A stretch of 64,000 bases of DNA from Hyphomicrobium sp. (GTDB lineage Bacteria; Pseudomonadota; Alphaproteobacteria; Rhizobiales; Hyphomicrobiaceae). Below the pieces are notes generated by a model. That model ran no database searches, was not told where the DNA came from, and saw only the letters and a list, made by a program, of their open reading frames with translations. Location of the stretch: assembly GCF_003987855.1 (NCBI RefSeq), contig NZ_RXIZ01000006.1, forward strand, positions 62,001-126,000. The letters run 5' to 3'. Numbering within the stretch: the stretch's first letter is position 1; each line of letters opens with the position of its first letter. Made by a program: the position numbers and the translations under genes. Shown one piece after another: positions 62,914 through 64,000 of the stretch.

Positions 62914-63879
62914 TTATTTTTCAGAAGGGTGCCAAACTGAGAGAAGACCGTCAAGTCCGAGAGTTGAAATCGTCCGATCACGAAGCAAAAAATTTGTTGC
63001 ATCCGCTGCTGCCGGCCCAAGCAACCAGCCTGCAATCCCCGCGGACATGCCGGCGAAGCCATAATTGCTGCCCGAACCGGGCTTCCAGTCCGCCACTTTG
63101 GCGGTCTGAGGCACGCCTTTTACGTCTTTGAGCCATTTGACGGCTTCGTCTTCCCCCCCGATCTCGTCGACGAGTTTTGCCTGAAGGGCTTCCCGGCCGG
63201 AGAAAATGCGCCCGTCGAGCAGACCTGGGATGTCAGCCGCCTTGACCCCCCGGCGAGTTTCGACCAGCCCCACGAACCATTTGAAACCGTCGCTGACCAT
63301 ATTCTCAGCAACTTTCTTACTGGCGTCGTCCAGAGGCTCAAAAGGCGACGGCGAGGCCTTGAGAGGCCCACTCTTCACCTCGTTGACCTTGACCCCGATT
63401 TTGTCGAGGAGCTGGACCACCTCCGGCCATTGCACGATAACCCCCACGGAACCTGTAATGGAGTTGCCTCTGGCGACGATGTGATCAGTCGCCAGGCCCG
63501 CAATATAGGCGGCGGAAGCCGCTACAGTGCCGAATTGGGCAACGATCGGCTTCTTCTTCGAAAGCTGCCGCAGCCCCTCGTAGAGAGCTTCGCCACCCGT
63601 CGTGGTGCCACCGGGACTGTTCACAAACATCAAGACCCCGGCGACGCTGCTATCGTCGGCGATATCCTTGAGCATCTTGAGCTGGTCGCGATCTTCGGTG
63701 ACCGTACCTTCTATGGTGATGCGGGCGATCTGCTTTTCGCCGGCCAGGGAGGCAAGCTTATTGTTGCCCAGCGCCAGCGCACCGAGGGCGACCGCGACCG
63801 CCGCTAGGCCGGCCCCGCGCCAGATCGACACCGACCGGCGGAGTTTCCGGCGATCTAGAACTGTTTCCGTTTCGAGCAT
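62914..63879 (-). CDS. sppA: signal peptide peptidase SppA (short form)
   Basis: Membrane-bound serine protease that degrades cleaved signal peptides. 321 residues; one N-terminal helix (about 20-42), then crotonase-like fold with MFVNSPGGTTTGGEALYE near 86-103, nucleophile Ser in GTVAASAAYIAG (near 124) and general-base Lys in EVKSGPLKASPSP (near 176), the Ser-Lys dyad of the single-domain SppA. First gene of the leftward ihfB-lapA-trp group visible here; the gene upstream (often rpsA) is beyond the window. Confidence 0.93.
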   Translation of the reverse strand: MLETETVLDRRKLRRSVSIWRGAGLAAVAVALGALALGNNKLASLAGEKQIARITIEGTVTEDRDQLKMLKDIADDSSVAGVLMFVNSPGGTTTGGEALYEGLRQLSKKKPIVAQFGTVAASAAYIAGLATDHIVARGNSITGSVGVIVQWPEVVQLLDKIGVKVNEVKSGPLKASPSPFEPLDDASKKVAENMVSDGFKWFVGLVETRRGVKAADIPGLLDGRIFSGREALQAKLVDEIGGEDEAVKWLKDVKGVPQTAKVADWKPGSGSNYGFAGMSAGIAGWLLGPAAADATNFLLRDRTISTLGLDGLLSVWHPSEK

Positions 63880-64000
63880 CTAGTGAGCCTCTTCTGCGCC
63901 ACGCTGCTGGGAAGAACGGGATCGGCGCCGGTATTCTGCGGGAACGTAGGCAAGGTTTGGTCCGCGAGCAACGGGAATGCCTGCGGCGTCTCATACAAAA

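Overview
The window is a chromosomal segment of an alphaproteobacterium of the order Hyphomicrobiales, most like Hyphomicrobium. This rests on the gene set and gene order: an ATP-type pckA divergent from chvI-chvG-hprK-EIIA(Man)-HPr; ahcY followed by a DivL-type kinase and a TsaE-AmgK fusion; addB-addA-trxA; folC-accD-trpA-trpB-trpF-lapA-ihfB-sppA; and an AccD without most zinc-finger cysteines. Nothing looks like phage, IS, CRISPR or plasmid, and I saw no rRNA or tRNA gene. No gene is clearly broken. The left end may truncate a TadE-like gene.

Layout. 1-3.6 kb: TadE-like pseudopilin, TetR regulator, DUF457 membrane hydrolase, cation diffusion facilitator. 3.7-6.8 kb: rimO divergent from xdhC-mocA (molybdenum hydroxylase maturation). 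6.8-12.9 kb: a five-gene leftward operon of exported proteins: imelysin, Tat-exported multicopper oxidase, di-heme oxidoreductase, second imelysin, DUF1513. It is divergent from an Rrf2 regulator that lacks the Fe-S cysteines. 13.6-20.5 kb: the complete phosphate system phoR-pstSCAB-phoU-phoB with a Pho box and leader hairpins. 20.6-24.6 kb: znuA with a Zur-like site, DUF1007 with an EF-hand loop, thioredoxin-like protein, purE-purK.

24.7-32.2 kb is a mixed accessory stretch: NTF2-like protein, a secreted His/Gly-rich protein behind a general-stress (EcfG) promoter, a 42-residue membrane peptide, HAD phosphatase, formate/nitrite-type channel with a redoxin ending in a His/Asp metal-binding tail, GT39-type glycosyltransferase, pyrE and a dienelactone hydrolase. 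32.3-38.2 kb is the pckA/ChvGI/HprK-PTS carbon and envelope regulation block. A TadG-like gene with a perfect CtrA box sits between ptsH and ahcY. 40-53.6 kb: ahcY, divL, tsaE-amgK, murU, addB, addA, trxA. 53.7-56.3 kb: isochorismatase-like hydrolase, DUF779, aldehyde dehydrogenase. 56.5-63.9 kb: folC through sppA, all leftward.

How the parts connect. Phosphate sensing (PhoR/PhoB), uptake (PstSCAB) and damping (PhoU) are complete here. ChvG/ChvI and HprK/HPr/EIIA form the usual regulatory PTS block. AmgK and MurU give the anhydro-MurNAc recycling route to UDP-MurNAc. DivL acts in the CtrA phosphorelay, and a CtrA site is found at the Tad pilus gene about 2 kb away. The best candidate for a poorly described system is the imelysin/multicopper oxidase/di-heme oxidoreductase/DUF1513 operon. 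I infer that it is an extracytoplasmic iron (possibly copper-coupled) acquisition or redox machine under an Rrf2-type switch that cannot bind a Fe-S cluster in the usual way.
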